Shown in pieces: positions 26,019-35,771 of a stretch of DNA of 54,957 bases; within the stretch, counting starts at the first letter, position 1; each line of letters begins with the position of its first letter. The notes beneath the pieces were generated by a model that was given only the letters and a program-made list of their open reading frames with translations, was not told the DNA's origin and searched no databases. The position numbers were made by a program, and so were the translations under genes. Source of the stretch: Paenibacillus daejeonensis DSM 15491 (lineage in GTDB: Bacteria > Bacillota > Bacilli > Paenibacillales > Paenibacillaceae); assembly GCF_000378385.1 (NCBI RefSeq), contig NZ_KB899671.1, positions 22,971-77,927 on the forward strand. The letters run 5' to 3'.

Positions 26019-28391
26019 CTATTGCTGCTCCAACAGATCCAGCAACCGGTAGATAACAACCGCGCCCTCCGCACGGGACGTATCCCGATTCGGGTAGAAG
26101 CTGCCTTCGCTGCCGACGATGAGTCCCTGCTCAGCTGCGTAGGCTACGCCCGCCTTCAGTGAAGCGTGGATTTGGGCGCTATCAGCGAACACGCCGTCCA
26201 GCGATGCCCCTGTCTCCTCCACCTCTTCATCTGCCGTCTCCAATTGAACGCCCCGGGTAATCATCGTTGCCATCTCCGCACGGGTGATCGGCGCATGGGG
26301 TGCAAACGTGCTTGCGTCGCGTCCCTGAATAATGCCATAAGCATAGGCGGATTCAACAAATGGTGCGAACCAGTCGCCCGAGATGACATCCCCGAAGCCG
26401 GCCGCGCTAGCGCCATCTTGCGGCAGATCCAGTGCCAGGACGAGCATCTTGGCGAACTGGGCACGCGTGATTTTGGCCTGCGGTGCAAAGCTGCCGTTCC
26501 CTACGCCCTCGATAATGCCCTTGGCTGCGATGGCCTGAATCTGTGCACCCGCCCAGGAGCGGACACTGTCGATATCATGGAACGTGACCCCATTGCCAGC
26601 CTGGCTCACAATCGCGTACGTGAAGCTGCCGCTCAATGACTCGATCACCGTACTGCCTCCGTTAACGGCAGCCGTCTCTTGCAGCTCCCCGTTCACAATC
26701 GGCGCAGCCGAGACGATCTCCTCCGGCTGCTCGCCCGTACCGCTTGTCGGCACCTCGATCAGAATCGGCTGCTCCAGCGAGCCGACCGGCTGGCCGCCCT
26801 CCTGAATCTCCAACTCGTACGCCTCCGAAGCATTGCCACTGCTAGGCGGTGCGGATGCGCCGAAGCTGAATGTCAGATCAGAGCTGAACTGGCCGATTGG
26901 AATGTTCACCCGCATGCCGTCCGCAATGAACGTCACCGTGTTGATGTCCGCTTCCTTCAGGCTGGCCAGAATGTCAGCTGACAACCGGATGTCCAATGCC
27001 TGACGTCTGAGACGTTCGAAGTCGAAGTTCATGGCCGGATACAGGAACTCCAGCGATCCTCCGAGCTCGCCAAGCTGCTCGCTAATGATCCCTTCCGCCG
27101 CAGTCTGCTCATCAATGATCGGCTGTATCACCTGCAGGGACGGGGCAAATTGCGCCCGCTGGCCGCTCCGGTCAATCAGGGAGCTGATGTCCGGGGTGAT
27201 GAATGGAGCCCATGTCCGCTCGGACAACCGCTGGCCCTGACGGATGAGTGCCAGTCGGCGCTGCTCATTTGCACCTGGTAATCTAGCAATCAGACGTTCC
27301 ATATCCGCGACATAGCCGCTCAGGAAGTCACCGCCGCCGCGGTACACCGTCACTTCCTTCTGGAAGATAATGCGCTCCAGCGCCGGTACCTCTGCCCGGA
27401 TCGTTGCTGTGCCGGAATTGGCATTGCCAATCAGCGTGACTACACCGGATGGGGAGATCTCCAGGTTGCCGCCCTCCGACACCTTCGACCATTCCAGCGC
27501 CAGCGATGGTACTTCAATCCCGAGAATGCTCAGCTTGAACGTATGCCGTCTGCCATTGGCCGATACCTGGACCTCTTCCTTCGCTTCCGAGCGCAGGTAG
27601 GCAAAAGCCATCGCTTCAATTGCCGCATTCTCATGCTGAAGGGTTTGGCGGAAGTTGAGGCTGGTATCGATGATATCCTGTTCGTTCACGCCCAACTCGC
27701 TCAAGATTGCGCTCACTGTATAGGTGTTGGTATCCCGCAGCACCACACCCAGTGCCGAGCGCAGCAGAGCGTTGCGGCGTGTCTCGTCCGCGAGCAGCAG
27801 CGCCAGCTCCGTCGAGGAGCGCCCGGCCAGCTGCGCCCGGAACTCGCCTTCGACGCCGCGCTTGCCTTCGCTGCCAAAGATGAATTCGAAAATATCCGGC
27901 ACCGTCAGATCGGTCTGATCACCGTAGCCCGCTGCGGATGCCACCGCCACGAGCGCACTCCGGTAATCCGGATCGTTGCGGATCGCCTCCAGATCGGTGA
28001 GGTTCGGATCGTACCAGATCCCGCCGACCGCAGTGACGAACTCGAACAGATTCTGCTTGATGGTCGCATGTTCAGCCTCTGGCAGATCATCCGCCAGCTT
28101 GTTCCAGATCGGATCAATCGCTGCGCCATGCTCCTCATACGTCAGAGTGCGGATCTCATCCCGCAGCCTGCGGACGTCAAGCACATCCTGCTCCTCGATA
28201 TGCAGCCCAGCGTGGATAGCACGCATCCGCTCCAGGAAGCTTTCGCTGAAGAATGGACGCTCATTGGCATAAGCCACGGATACGCTGGTTAACTCAGCCA
28301 GCCCTTTGCTGCTCAGCGGGATACCTGTCAGCGTACTTCCCACCAGTGTCACTGCCACCGTTGCGGTCACGACTTTACTCTTCCATTTCAC
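26019..28391 (-). CDS. S-layer homology (SLH) domain protein, copy 2
   Basis: 790 residues starting with GTG at 28391 (AGGTGA 7 nt upstream). The signal peptide ends around residue 43. The N-terminal domain is homologous to SLH protein 1 (IPLSSKGLAE, then a helical domain). Three C-terminal SLH modules carry TRAQFAKML, TRAEMATMI and SRAEGAVVI, residues about 610-790. The ends of the two paralogues align well, while the middle differs (no proline-rich hinge here). It should sit on the wall through SLH binding. It follows the tuaD-type gene by 73 bp and precedes a good terminator. Confidence 0.92.
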   Translation of the reverse strand: MKWKSKVVTATVAVTLVGSTLTGIPLSSKGLAELTSVSVAYANERPFFSESFLERMRAIHAGLHIEEQDVLDVRRLRDEIRTLTYEEHGAAIDPIWNKLADDLPEAEHATIKQNLFEFVTAVGGIWYDPNLTDLEAIRNDPDYRSALVAVASAAGYGDQTDLTVPDIFEFIFGSEGKRGVEGEFRAQLAGRSSTELALLLADETRRNALLRSALGVVLRDTNTYTVSAILSELGVNEQDIIDTSLNFRQTLQHENAAIEAMAFAYLRSEAKEEVQVSANGRRHTFKLSILGIEVPSLALEWSKVSEGGNLEISPSGVVTLIGNANSGTATIRAEVPALERIIFQKEVTVYRGGGDFLSGYVADMERLIARLPGANEQRRLALIRQGQRLSERTWAPFITPDISSLIDRSGQRAQFAPSLQVIQPIIDEQTAAEGIISEQLGELGGSLEFLYPAMNFDFERLRRQALDIRLSADILASLKEADINTVTFIADGMRVNIPIGQFSSDLTFSFGASAPPSSGNASEAYELEIQEGGQPVGSLEQPILIEVPTSGTGEQPEEIVSAAPIVNGELQETAAVNGGSTVIESLSGSFTYAIVSQAGNGVTFHDIDSVRSWAGAQIQAIAAKGIIEGVGNGSFAPQAKITRAQFAKMLVLALDLPQDGASAAGFGDVISGDWFAPFVESAYAYGIIQGRDASTFAPHAPITRAEMATMITRGVQLETADEEVEETGASLDGVFADSAQIHASLKAGVAYAAEQGLIVGSEGSFYPNRDTSRAEGAVVIYRLLDLLEQQ

Positions 28392-28464
28392 AGTTCCTTC
28401 ACCTCTCCAGTCATATTAGGTAATGCTAAATATTATTAAGTATGGCATACGAATTACAGGTGGA

Positions 28465-29796
28465 TTAAACCAGCTCGCCAACCTGCGGCCGTTCATTGTA
28501 CAGCGCTGGCCGCCCTACCGGATAGTAGGAGAAGTGGGTGTTCATGAGCTTCTCAGCTCCATACAGATTGCGTCCATCGATTAGCACCGGCTGCTGCATT
28601 GTGCGCTCAACTGCCTCCAGATCGAGAGCTGCGTACGCCTCCCACTCGGTGAGCAGGCAGACGGCATCCGCTCCTGCTGCGGCCTCTTCCGCTGTCTCGC
28701 ACCAGACGATGGACGGATGATCCAACTGGCGGCGGAAGTTCGTCATCGCGACCGGATCCGTCACGCGCGGCGTCGCGCCCAGCTCCAGCAGACGGTCCAG
28801 AATCTCCACTGCGGGTGATTCGCGTACGTCATCTGTCTCCGGCTTGAAGGCCAATCCCCACACTGCCACCGTCTTGCCTTGGAGGCTGCCGAGCGCATGG
28901 ACTAACTTGTCGATGACGCCAAAGCGCTGATGCTGATTGACCTCGACCACCGATTTGAGAAGCTTGAAGTCATAAGCCACATTGCCAGCAATCTGGATGA
29001 GCGCCTTGGTATCCTTGGGGAAGCAAGAGCCGCCGTAGCCGATGCCCGCCTGGAGGAAGGAAGCGCCGATCCGGCCGTCGAGTCCCATACCGCGGGCCAC
29101 CTCGGTGACATCGGCGTGGACTTTTTCGCAGATATTGGCAATCTCGTTGATAAAAGAAATCTTGGTCGCCAGAAACGCGTTGGAGGCGTACTTGATCATC
29201 TCCGCGCTGCGGATGTCTGTCACAACAACCTGATCAGTGAGTGGCTGATGAAGAGCAGTGAGTCGCTCCACGGCTTGCGGGCTCTCAGCGCCAATGACGA
29301 CCCGATCCGGGTGCATGGTGTCATGAACGGCCGAGCCCTCGCGCAGGAACTCCGGTACAGAGGCCACATCGAACGGCTGCTTGGTTCCCTTCGCAATCAG
29401 CGACTGAATGCGTTCATTGGTGCCAACGGGGACCGTACTTTTGGTCACGATGATCTTGTAGCCATTGAGCGTGTAAGCAATCTCGCGAGCGGCTGTCTCG
29501 ACATATGTCATGTCCGCTTCTCCGCTTGCCAGCGGCGGTGTACCAACCGCGATGACCACAATCTCCGCCTCGGGCATCGCTGCCTCCAGGTCAGCCGAGA
29601 AGGTCAGTCTCCCTGCTGCCGTATTGCTCGCAATCAGCTCCTTCAGGCCCGGCTCGTAGATCGGCACCCCGCCTTCGCGGAGCAGCCGGATCTTGTCCAT
29701 GTCCTTGTCCACGCAGACCACCTGATGGCCCAGCTCGGCGTAGCAGACGCCGGATACCAACCCTACATAGCCCGTTCCGATTACCGTTATTCTCAT
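28465..29796 (-). CDS. UDP-glucose 6-dehydrogenase (TuaD type)
   Basis: 443 residues from ATG at 29796, 8 nt after GGGGAG; GTG three codons earlier lies too close to that site. Motifs are GTGYVGLVSGVCYAELGH at the N-terminus, STVPVGTN, VASVPEFLREG, the catalytic-cysteine motif GYGGSCFPKDTKAL and the C-terminal GLAFKPETDDVRESPA. It makes UDP-glucuronate from UDP-glucose and is the third nucleotide-sugar dehydrogenase in this window. It lies 22 bp after the phosphohexomutase-like gene, in one run with manC. Confidence 0.93.
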   Translation of the reverse strand: MRITVIGTGYVGLVSGVCYAELGHQVVCVDKDMDKIRLLREGGVPIYEPGLKELIASNTAAGRLTFSADLEAAMPEAEIVVIAVGTPPLASGEADMTYVETAAREIAYTLNGYKIIVTKSTVPVGTNERIQSLIAKGTKQPFDVASVPEFLREGSAVHDTMHPDRVVIGAESPQAVERLTALHQPLTDQVVVTDIRSAEMIKYASNAFLATKISFINEIANICEKVHADVTEVARGMGLDGRIGASFLQAGIGYGGSCFPKDTKALIQIAGNVAYDFKLLKSVVEVNQHQRFGVIDKLVHALGSLQGKTVAVWGLAFKPETDDVRESPAVEILDRLLELGATPRVTDPVAMTNFRRQLDHPSIVWCETAEEAAAGADAVCLLTEWEAYAALDLEAVERTMQQPVLIDGRNLYGAEKLMNTHFSYYPVGRPALYNERPQVGELV

Positions 29797-29818
29797 CTCG
29801 TCCACTCCCCGTATATAG

Positions 29819-32230
29819 TTATAAAATGGATTCCAGCTCCACCAGCAAATTAGACCGGAGCGCCGCCGTCTGGCGACGGCTCTCCTGAGCTGTATCTGCT
29901 CGACAACCGTAATACAGCGTCAGCACCGGCTCAGCGCTGGAGGCACGTACCGCACACCAGGCGTCCCCGTCCAGCTGATACTTAATCATCTCGCCCGCTG
30001 GAAGACCTGTCGGCTCGACGCGCGAGCGGTAGCGGTAGCGGATCTCACCGCTCCCGTAATCGCACACCGCGCTCACCTGCAGCGGCCCGATCGCCGCGGG
30101 CGGCTCTGCCCGCAGCTTCTCCATGGCATTGCGGATCCGCTGCCAGCCTTCCAGCCCGTTGTACACCAGGCTCACCTGGCCTTCCAGATGGTAGCCGTGC
30201 AGCTCACCCAGTTGCTGCAGCCGCTTGGCCAGTGTGAGCTTCTTACCCCGATAGTACGCCGTCATCTCGGCAATCAGCATCGCCGTCTGCAGCGCATCCT
30301 TGTCCCGCACGAAGTCCGCCGGCAGGCAGCCCCCGCTCTCGTCATAGGCGAGGCGAAATGGCGGGGCTGGCGCTTGCGGTTGCGCAGAGCCAGTAGCTTC
30401 ATCGCCACTGTTGCCGGAGCCCGGTGGCTGAACTGCACTGGCCAAGGATTCGCCACTGTTGCCAGAGCTTGGCGGCTGAGCTGCACTAGTCGATGTTGCA
30501 TCTCCGGTGCCGGAGCTCGGCCGCGGTGCAGCAATCTCCCCCAGACTCCCCTCGCCCTGGTTCAATGAAGATGTGTCTTGTGCGACTCTCGTCGAGACGA
30601 ATGCAGCGCGAGGATGCAGCGACTGGCTATTCGCCTTCCCTACCGAGAGGTTGATCGTATTGGTGTGACGCTCAGCCAACGACATGTTCGCGCCCCATGC
30701 CGCCGGGCCCGTGGCCCCTTGGTGGAGGCTGCTTGGCGGTGCCGCCATCACCATGCTAACTGCAGCCCGCCGGTGCCCACTAGAGAGCAATTGACGCTTG
30801 GCGCGAAGCTTCACGACTGGCTGCACACGGAACTGAAATTTTTCCACTTCCGCCGCAGCCTGCTCTCCCTCCGTCGACAGCCGTTTTTGTCCTCTCAACG
30901 CCCCTGTTGCAGCTCCCGCTCCTGTTGTTGCGGATGTCGCGGATGTTGCGACATTTGCTGGTATTGATGCTGATGAGTCTAACTCAGTGGCAGCAGCAGA
31001 AGCATTCTCCACCGCTGGCCATTCCTCCATGGCTTCCGCGTCCGCCATCGCCGAAGCGATATGGCGAAAGCCCGGCAGCGTACGAACCAGCTGCAAACCG
31101 TAGCGGGCCGCAATCTCGTCCGCTAGCCCGCCTGTCAGCACGCTGGTATAGATGGAGCCACTCGCTGCTGATTTGTCCCGGCGCTTGATTTGCATCCCGA
31201 TATAATCCAGCAGCAGAGCGCCCGTCTCATCCGGCCGCAGTGTCCGATACCGGCTTCCGCTCTCGCGGATCGTCAGGCTCAGCCGCTGTGCCTGCGGGTC
31301 CATAGCCAGCACGATGTCCGCCTGAACGGAACGCGCCAACTCCAGCGCAGGCTCCAGCGCTTCTGGACAAAATGGATCAGGATTTTTCACGGTGGAGAAG
31401 AAAGGATCCGGCCCCGCCTGCTCCTTCACTTCATAGACGTGCGTGTATTTGGCACGCTTCAGCATTCGCTGCAGTGCTTCGCCGCCTGTGCCATGCAGCG
31501 CCGTGAAAACAATTCCGATTCCAGCCGCTTTGTTCTTGCTGATCTTGGCGAGCGGTACACTCATCTCCAGTTGGCGCTGATAGGCCTGGTCCAGTTCCTT
31601 GCCCACCATGATAAGGCGGCCCTGCTCCAGCGCTTCCTGCTGACCCATCAGCGGAATCCCAATCTCGTCCTCCAATTCGGCCATGGCTTGTCCGAGCCGC
31701 CCGCTGGCTTCGGGAGCCATCGGCGAACCGTCTGGGCCATAGAGCTTGCAGCCGCTATATTCTCTGGGGTAATGACCGGCCGTAATGACGATACCCGCCG
31801 CAGCCTCCAGCAGCCGCACCGCACAGGATAGCTGCGGCGTCGGCCGCGACTGCTCCAGCAGATACGCCCGGATCCCACAATGCGCCAGCACTAGCGCTGC
31901 CTGCTGGGCAAATCCGCGAGACGACAACCGCCCATCATAGCCGATGACGACGCCCTGCTCCAGTGTCTCGCTCCCCTGAGCCTCCAGCTCCGTGGCCAGT
32001 GCACGGGCGATCCGCCGGATGGTATAGATATTGATCCGGTTGCTTCCGACACCGACCCGCTCACGGATCCCTTCCGTTCCCATCGCCAGATGGCGGTAGA
32101 AGCGGTCCGTCATCTCGCTGGCTTTGAGCTCGCTGAGCTCCTTGCGCAGGTAGCCCGGCAGATCCGCATGCAGCCAGCGGCGGTAACGAATTTGAATCTG
32201 GTGATCCAATTGTTCTGCGATGGCATTCAT
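29819..32230 (-). CDS. Phosphohexomutase-like protein with degenerate active site and a large low-complexity insert
   Basis: 803 residues from ATG at 32230; family members usually have about 450-580. The fold of phosphomannomutase/phosphoglucomutase is clear: YDGRLSSRGFAQQAA, PTPQLSCAVR, then the serine loop, and late YDESGGCLPADFVRDKDA. The catalytic TASHNP motif reads TAGHYP (Gly152 in place of the phosphoserine). The metal loop DPDADR reads DPQAQR (Asp311, Gln313, Gln315). The final phosphate loop is RASSAEP instead of RPSGTEP. About 200 extra Ser/Gly/Ala/Pro-rich residues lie between GFRHIA and the YDES motif. It is next to manC, where a phosphomannomutase is expected, but is probably inactive as one. 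Confidence 0.85.
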   Translation of the reverse strand: MNAIAEQLDHQIQIRYRRWLHADLPGYLRKELSELKASEMTDRFYRHLAMGTEGIRERVGVGSNRINIYTIRRIARALATELEAQGSETLEQGVVIGYDGRLSSRGFAQQAALVLAHCGIRAYLLEQSRPTPQLSCAVRLLEAAAGIVITAGHYPREYSGCKLYGPDGSPMAPEASGRLGQAMAELEDEIGIPLMGQQEALEQGRLIMVGKELDQAYQRQLEMSVPLAKISKNKAAGIGIVFTALHGTGGEALQRMLKRAKYTHVYEVKEQAGPDPFFSTVKNPDPFCPEALEPALELARSVQADIVLAMDPQAQRLSLTIRESGSRYRTLRPDETGALLLDYIGMQIKRRDKSAASGSIYTSVLTGGLADEIAARYGLQLVRTLPGFRHIASAMADAEAMEEWPAVENASAAATELDSSASIPANVATSATSATTGAGAATGALRGQKRLSTEGEQAAAEVEKFQFRVQPVVKLRAKRQLLSSGHRRAAVSMVMAAPPSSLHQGATGPAAWGANMSLAERHTNTINLSVGKANSQSLHPRAAFVSTRVAQDTSSLNQGEGSLGEIAAPRPSSGTGDATSTSAAQPPSSGNSGESLASAVQPPGSGNSGDEATGSAQPQAPAPPFRLAYDESGGCLPADFVRDKDALQTAMLIAEMTAYYRGKKLTLAKRLQQLGELHGYHLEGQVSLVYNGLEGWQRIRNAMEKLRAEPPAAIGPLQVSAVCDYGSGEIRYRYRSRVEPTGLPAGEMIKYQLDGDAWCAVRASSAEPVLTLYYGCRADTAQESRRQTAALRSNLLVELESIL

Positions 32231-32252
32231 AGCTCGATTCCCCTTTGGCTTA

Positions 32253-33710
32253 TCAGAACTGTGTAATCGACGACCACTGCGTACCCAGACGGACGATATC
32301 CTCCTCCACCAGCCGGACGCCGCGCTGCACCTCAATGAGCTGCATATCCGTATGCGCCATCAGCGTGTGTACCGCTCGTGCCGGGATGACCGCGACGTCA
32401 CCTGCTTGCAGTAATCGGGTGGCCCCATCCAGAATCATCTCGCCGCGACCACTGAGGACGGTCCAGACCTCGCTGCGATCCGTGTGAAAATGGTAGCTAA
32501 AGTTACAACCCGCCTCCAAGCACACTCGCTTGGTGATGGCCGACGTCCCATCGTCATGCCGGACCTGGTCCAGCACCAGATAGTGCCCCCAGCGCCGCTC
32601 CTCGTACATCGGCCGCCGGTCGTCGTGCTGCATGACCTCCTTGATCCGGGGGCTCGCCGCCTTGTCGGAGACCAGAATCCCGTCGGGGCTGGCGGCCACC
32701 ACAATGCCGGAGAGACCGAGCACCGCAATCGGGATGCCGAGCTCATTGAGCACATGCGTGTCCACGCAATCCTCAGTCATCCGGCCTTCGCCCAGCAGCG
32801 GGGACTTCATCTCCTCGGTGAGTGTGTTCCACGTCCCGAGATCCTTCCAATACCCGTCATACCGCAGCACCTCAATGTGCGCCGCCTGCTCCACCACCTC
32901 GTAGTCGAAGCTGGTTTTCTTCAGACGATCATACTGCTGCAGCATCCCGTCATAGTGAATCGGCAGTCCGCGGTCGATCAGCAGCTGAATCAGATAGCCC
33001 AGCCGGAAGGCAAAGACGCCACAATTCCACAGCGCCCCCTCCGCGATCAGCCCAGCCGCCGCCGCCTCATCCGGCTTCTCCGTAAAACGGCGTACCCGGC
33101 GGCTGTGGGCGATTGCGCCTACCCCTGACAGCTGACCAGACCGAGCCTCCTCTTCGGAAGCTTCGACCCCAGTTGGTGCCAGCTCGCCGCGAGGGGACTG
33201 TACTGGATCGTCAGCATGCCCCGGCTCTGGAACAATGTAGCCATATTTGGCAGAGGGATAAGTTGGCGCCACGCCCATCAGCGCCATATCGCAGCCCGTC
33301 CGGGCGATCACCTCCTCCAGCTCGGTCACCCGGCGGAAGAAGCCGTCCTCCACGTAGGGATCGACTGGCAGCACTGCCACCGTCTCATCCAGGCTGACGC
33401 CCAGAATCGAGTAGAGATATACGGCCGAGAGGGCAATTGCGGGAAACGTATCCCGCCGACTCGGCTCCACGATCAGCGGCACCTCCGGTCCCACATGCGC
33501 CCGCAGCAGCTCCTCCTGCGCTTGCCCGGTGGCAATATACGCGGAGGAGCGGATGCCGCTCTCCCCCAGCTGCCGCCATACGCGTTCCACCATTGACTCC
33601 TTGCGGCCCTCCGGCCCCTCCAGCATGCGGAGGAATTGCTTGGAGCGGGCGTCATTGGACAGCGGCCATAGCCGCTTGCCCGACCCGCCGGACAATAAGA
33701 TCAGCTTCAT
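32253..33710 (-). CDS. manC: Mannose-1-phosphate guanylyltransferase, ManC type with C-terminal cupin
   Basis: 485 residues from ATG at 33710 (GGAGGGAGAGGG upstream). The N-terminal pyrophosphorylase signature LLSGGSGKRLWPLSNDARSKQFL is at residues 4-26, and FTEKPDEA at about 217. The C-terminal cupin has CNFSYHFHTDRSEVWTVLSG and GDVAVIPARAVHTL, the phosphomannose-isomerase-like half of bifunctional ManC. It would supply GDP-mannose. A charged stretch of about 30 residues before FTEKP (SPRGELAPTGVEASEEEARS) is longer than I expect for the family. Confidence 0.88.
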   Translation of the reverse strand: MKLILLSGGSGKRLWPLSNDARSKQFLRMLEGPEGRKESMVERVWRQLGESGIRSSAYIATGQAQEELLRAHVGPEVPLIVEPSRRDTFPAIALSAVYLYSILGVSLDETVAVLPVDPYVEDGFFRRVTELEEVIARTGCDMALMGVAPTYPSAKYGYIVPEPGHADDPVQSPRGELAPTGVEASEEEARSGQLSGVGAIAHSRRVRRFTEKPDEAAAAGLIAEGALWNCGVFAFRLGYLIQLLIDRGLPIHYDGMLQQYDRLKKTSFDYEVVEQAAHIEVLRYDGYWKDLGTWNTLTEEMKSPLLGEGRMTEDCVDTHVLNELGIPIAVLGLSGIVVAASPDGILVSDKAASPRIKEVMQHDDRRPMYEERRWGHYLVLDQVRHDDGTSAITKRVCLEAGCNFSYHFHTDRSEVWTVLSGRGEMILDGATRLLQAGDVAVIPARAVHTLMAHTDMQLIEVQRGVRLVEEDIVRLGTQWSSITQF

Positions 33711-33844
33711 CGATCCCTCTCCCTCCTGTTGCCTGATATCTACCAACCGCACCACGCGACACCGACGCGCATCCCACTGCTGACGCTACTTGTAGCTCCA
33801 TCAGCTGAGCTTACTTGTACAATTTCGACCAACACTAGCTACTC

Positions 33845-34310
33845 CAAGTTCTTCCTCTACTCGCACACTTCCAACCAACTCCGACACTCCAACACACTTT
33901 TCTTCCTCTATTCGCACACTGCCAACCAACTCCGACGTTCCAACGCACTTTTCTTCCTTTATTCGCTCACTTCCAGCCAACTCCGACGCTCCAGTGCACC
34001 TTTCTTCCTCTATTCGCTCACTTTCCGCCAACTCCAAAGCTCCAGTGCACCTTTCTTCCTCTACTCGCACACTACCAACCAACTCCGAAGCTCCAACGTA
34101 CCTTTCTTTCTCTATTCGCTCACTTTCCGCCAACTCCGAAGCTCCAGCGCACCTTTCTTCCTCTACTCGCACACTGCCAACCAATTCCGACGCTCCATCG
34201 CACTTTTCTTCCTTTATTCGCTCACTTCCAACCAACTCCGACGCTCCAGCGCACTTTTCTTCCTTTATTCGCACACTTTCGGCCTTCTGCCCACCGCCAG
34301 TGGGCCACTA
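33845..34310. repeat. Tandem array B: nine units of 51 bp
   Basis: CTTCCT recurs at 33851, 33902, 33953, 34004, 34055, 34106, 34157, 34208 and 34259, an exact 51-bp period. Units alternate between CTCGCACACTGCCAACCAAC and TTCGCTCACTTTCCGCCAAC types. Since 51 is divisible by 3, long open frames run through on both strands by default. The gap 33711-34408 holds nothing else that I can identify. Read on the minus strand the units align with those of array D (TGGAG...CG.AGT.TGG). Confidence 0.9.
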
Positions 34311-34408
34311 TGCGCCTAGTCTCTCGCACTAGCTAATGTCAGCATCGTACATTCCCGACCAACTGTCGCCCATCACACCAGCGGGTTCACAACCCGCTCA
34401 CTAGCCAG

Positions 34409-35698
34409 CTATCCTTCGGCCTGCTGCAGCTTGCGGCGGGCTTGGACCTCTCTGCTCGCCCCCGGCTGAATCAGCAGCTGCAAGAAAATATCCTCCAGCC
34501 GCTCATTGAGCCGGTGGATGTCATAGCTCTGCTCGACGATCTCCCGTCCCCGCCTGCTCATCTCCGGCCATTGGTGGCGGTTATCCATCAGCAGCTTCAA
34601 CTTGTGCGCCAGCCCCTGCTCATCGCGCTCGGGCACGAGATATCCGCTTGCCCCGTCCTCGACCAACTCGGGAATGCCACTGTGCCAAGTCGACACGATT
34701 GGCAGTCCGATCGCCATCGCCTCCATCAGCACGACTGGGATTCCCTCTTGATCACCGTTGGCCGCTGTTACGCTGGGTGCCACCATCAGGTCCGATTGCC
34801 GCAAAATATTCAGCACCTCGTTCTGCCCCTTCGGGCCCACCAGCCGGATGTGCTCACCCATCTCTAACGACAGAATCAGTTGCTGCAGCTCCTCTCGGAG
34901 CGGTCCATCGCCGATGATCGTATACTTCACCTCACGCCCCTCGGCGGCTAGCGCTGCGGCAGCCTGGATGGCGTAGGCGACACCTTTTTTCTCCACCAGT
35001 CGGGCAATTGTCACCAAGCGCAGCGGCATATCCTCCCCCTCCACCGGCGGCCGGTAGGCAAACCGCGACGAATCGATTCCCATCCGGTGAATCGTGATTC
35101 GCTCCTCCGGACATCCCAGCTTCATGAGCTGTGTCCGCCAGCGCTCGCTGATGGGCAGGAACAGATCCCCCTGGCGAAACAACTCCCGGTACACCTGCTC
35201 GCCCCGCTGCTGCAGATACGAAGTGATGTCTGCCCCGTGAAAGGTCGTGATCAGCTTGCCCTTCAGCAGCCCAATTCCCTGCAATGCAGCCGCCAGCTTG
35301 CCCGTCGGTCCGAAATGGCAGTAGATGATGTCATACTCCCGCCGATCCGCCTCCAGCAGGGATACTGCCGAATAGAACAGGTTCAGCGACGAGGCCTCTC
35401 GGCCGTACCGAATCGGATTCAATGCACCCAGCAGCGCACCAGGCGCCTTGAACAGGTGACGGGCCAACAGCGGTAGGAGCTTGGCATAACGGGCCAACTT
35501 GCCGGGCGGCATCTGCCGGTAGCGGCAGCGAGCGTCCAGATTGTAGGCGGCGACGTCGGGGTGACGTGTGTTTTCCTGTCTCGGGGCCGTGGCGTAAATA
35601 TCCACCTCATGCCCGCGATCGAGCAGCCCGGTAACCTGGTTCAGCACGAACGTCTCCGACAACGCCGGAAAATAATCCGCAAACACCGCAATCCTCAT
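34409..35698 (-). CDS. Glycosyltransferase family 4 (WcaL/AmsK-like)
   Basis: 429 residues. The N-terminal FADYFPALSETFVLNQ and FHGADI motifs are typical of colanic-acid WcaL-like transferases. The donor half has RLVEKKGVAYAI, IIGDGPLREEL and GIPVVLMEAMAIGLPIVST, with EGIPVVLME as the E-x7-E motif. It would add a sugar to the repeat of the second polymer. It lies 73 bp downstream of the GT2 gene. Confidence 0.9.
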   Translation of the reverse strand: MRIAVFADYFPALSETFVLNQVTGLLDRGHEVDIYATAPRQENTRHPDVAAYNLDARCRYRQMPPGKLARYAKLLPLLARHLFKAPGALLGALNPIRYGREASSLNLFYSAVSLLEADRREYDIIYCHFGPTGKLAAALQGIGLLKGKLITTFHGADITSYLQQRGEQVYRELFRQGDLFLPISERWRTQLMKLGCPEERITIHRMGIDSSRFAYRPPVEGEDMPLRLVTIARLVEKKGVAYAIQAAAALAAEGREVKYTIIGDGPLREELQQLILSLEMGEHIRLVGPKGQNEVLNILRQSDLMVAPSVTAANGDQEGIPVVLMEAMAIGLPIVSTWHSGIPELVEDGASGYLVPERDEQGLAHKLKLLMDNRHQWPEMSRRGREIVEQSYDIHRLNERLEDIFLQLLIQPGASREVQARRKLQQAEG

Positions 35699-35771
35699 CC
35701 GTCCTCACTCTCCTCTCTTCAACTTGTTCCGTCCGCCATGCAGCGAGTCTTGTCAGTGACACCGCGGCGCC

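Noticed and set aside
33729-34319. Long open frames on both strands through array B (and similar ones through C and D)
   Set aside because: A 51-bp period keeps any stop-free frame open along the whole array, so length is not evidence of coding. Homologous arrays have 52-bp units or indels that would break the frame, and no good ribosome site was seen.
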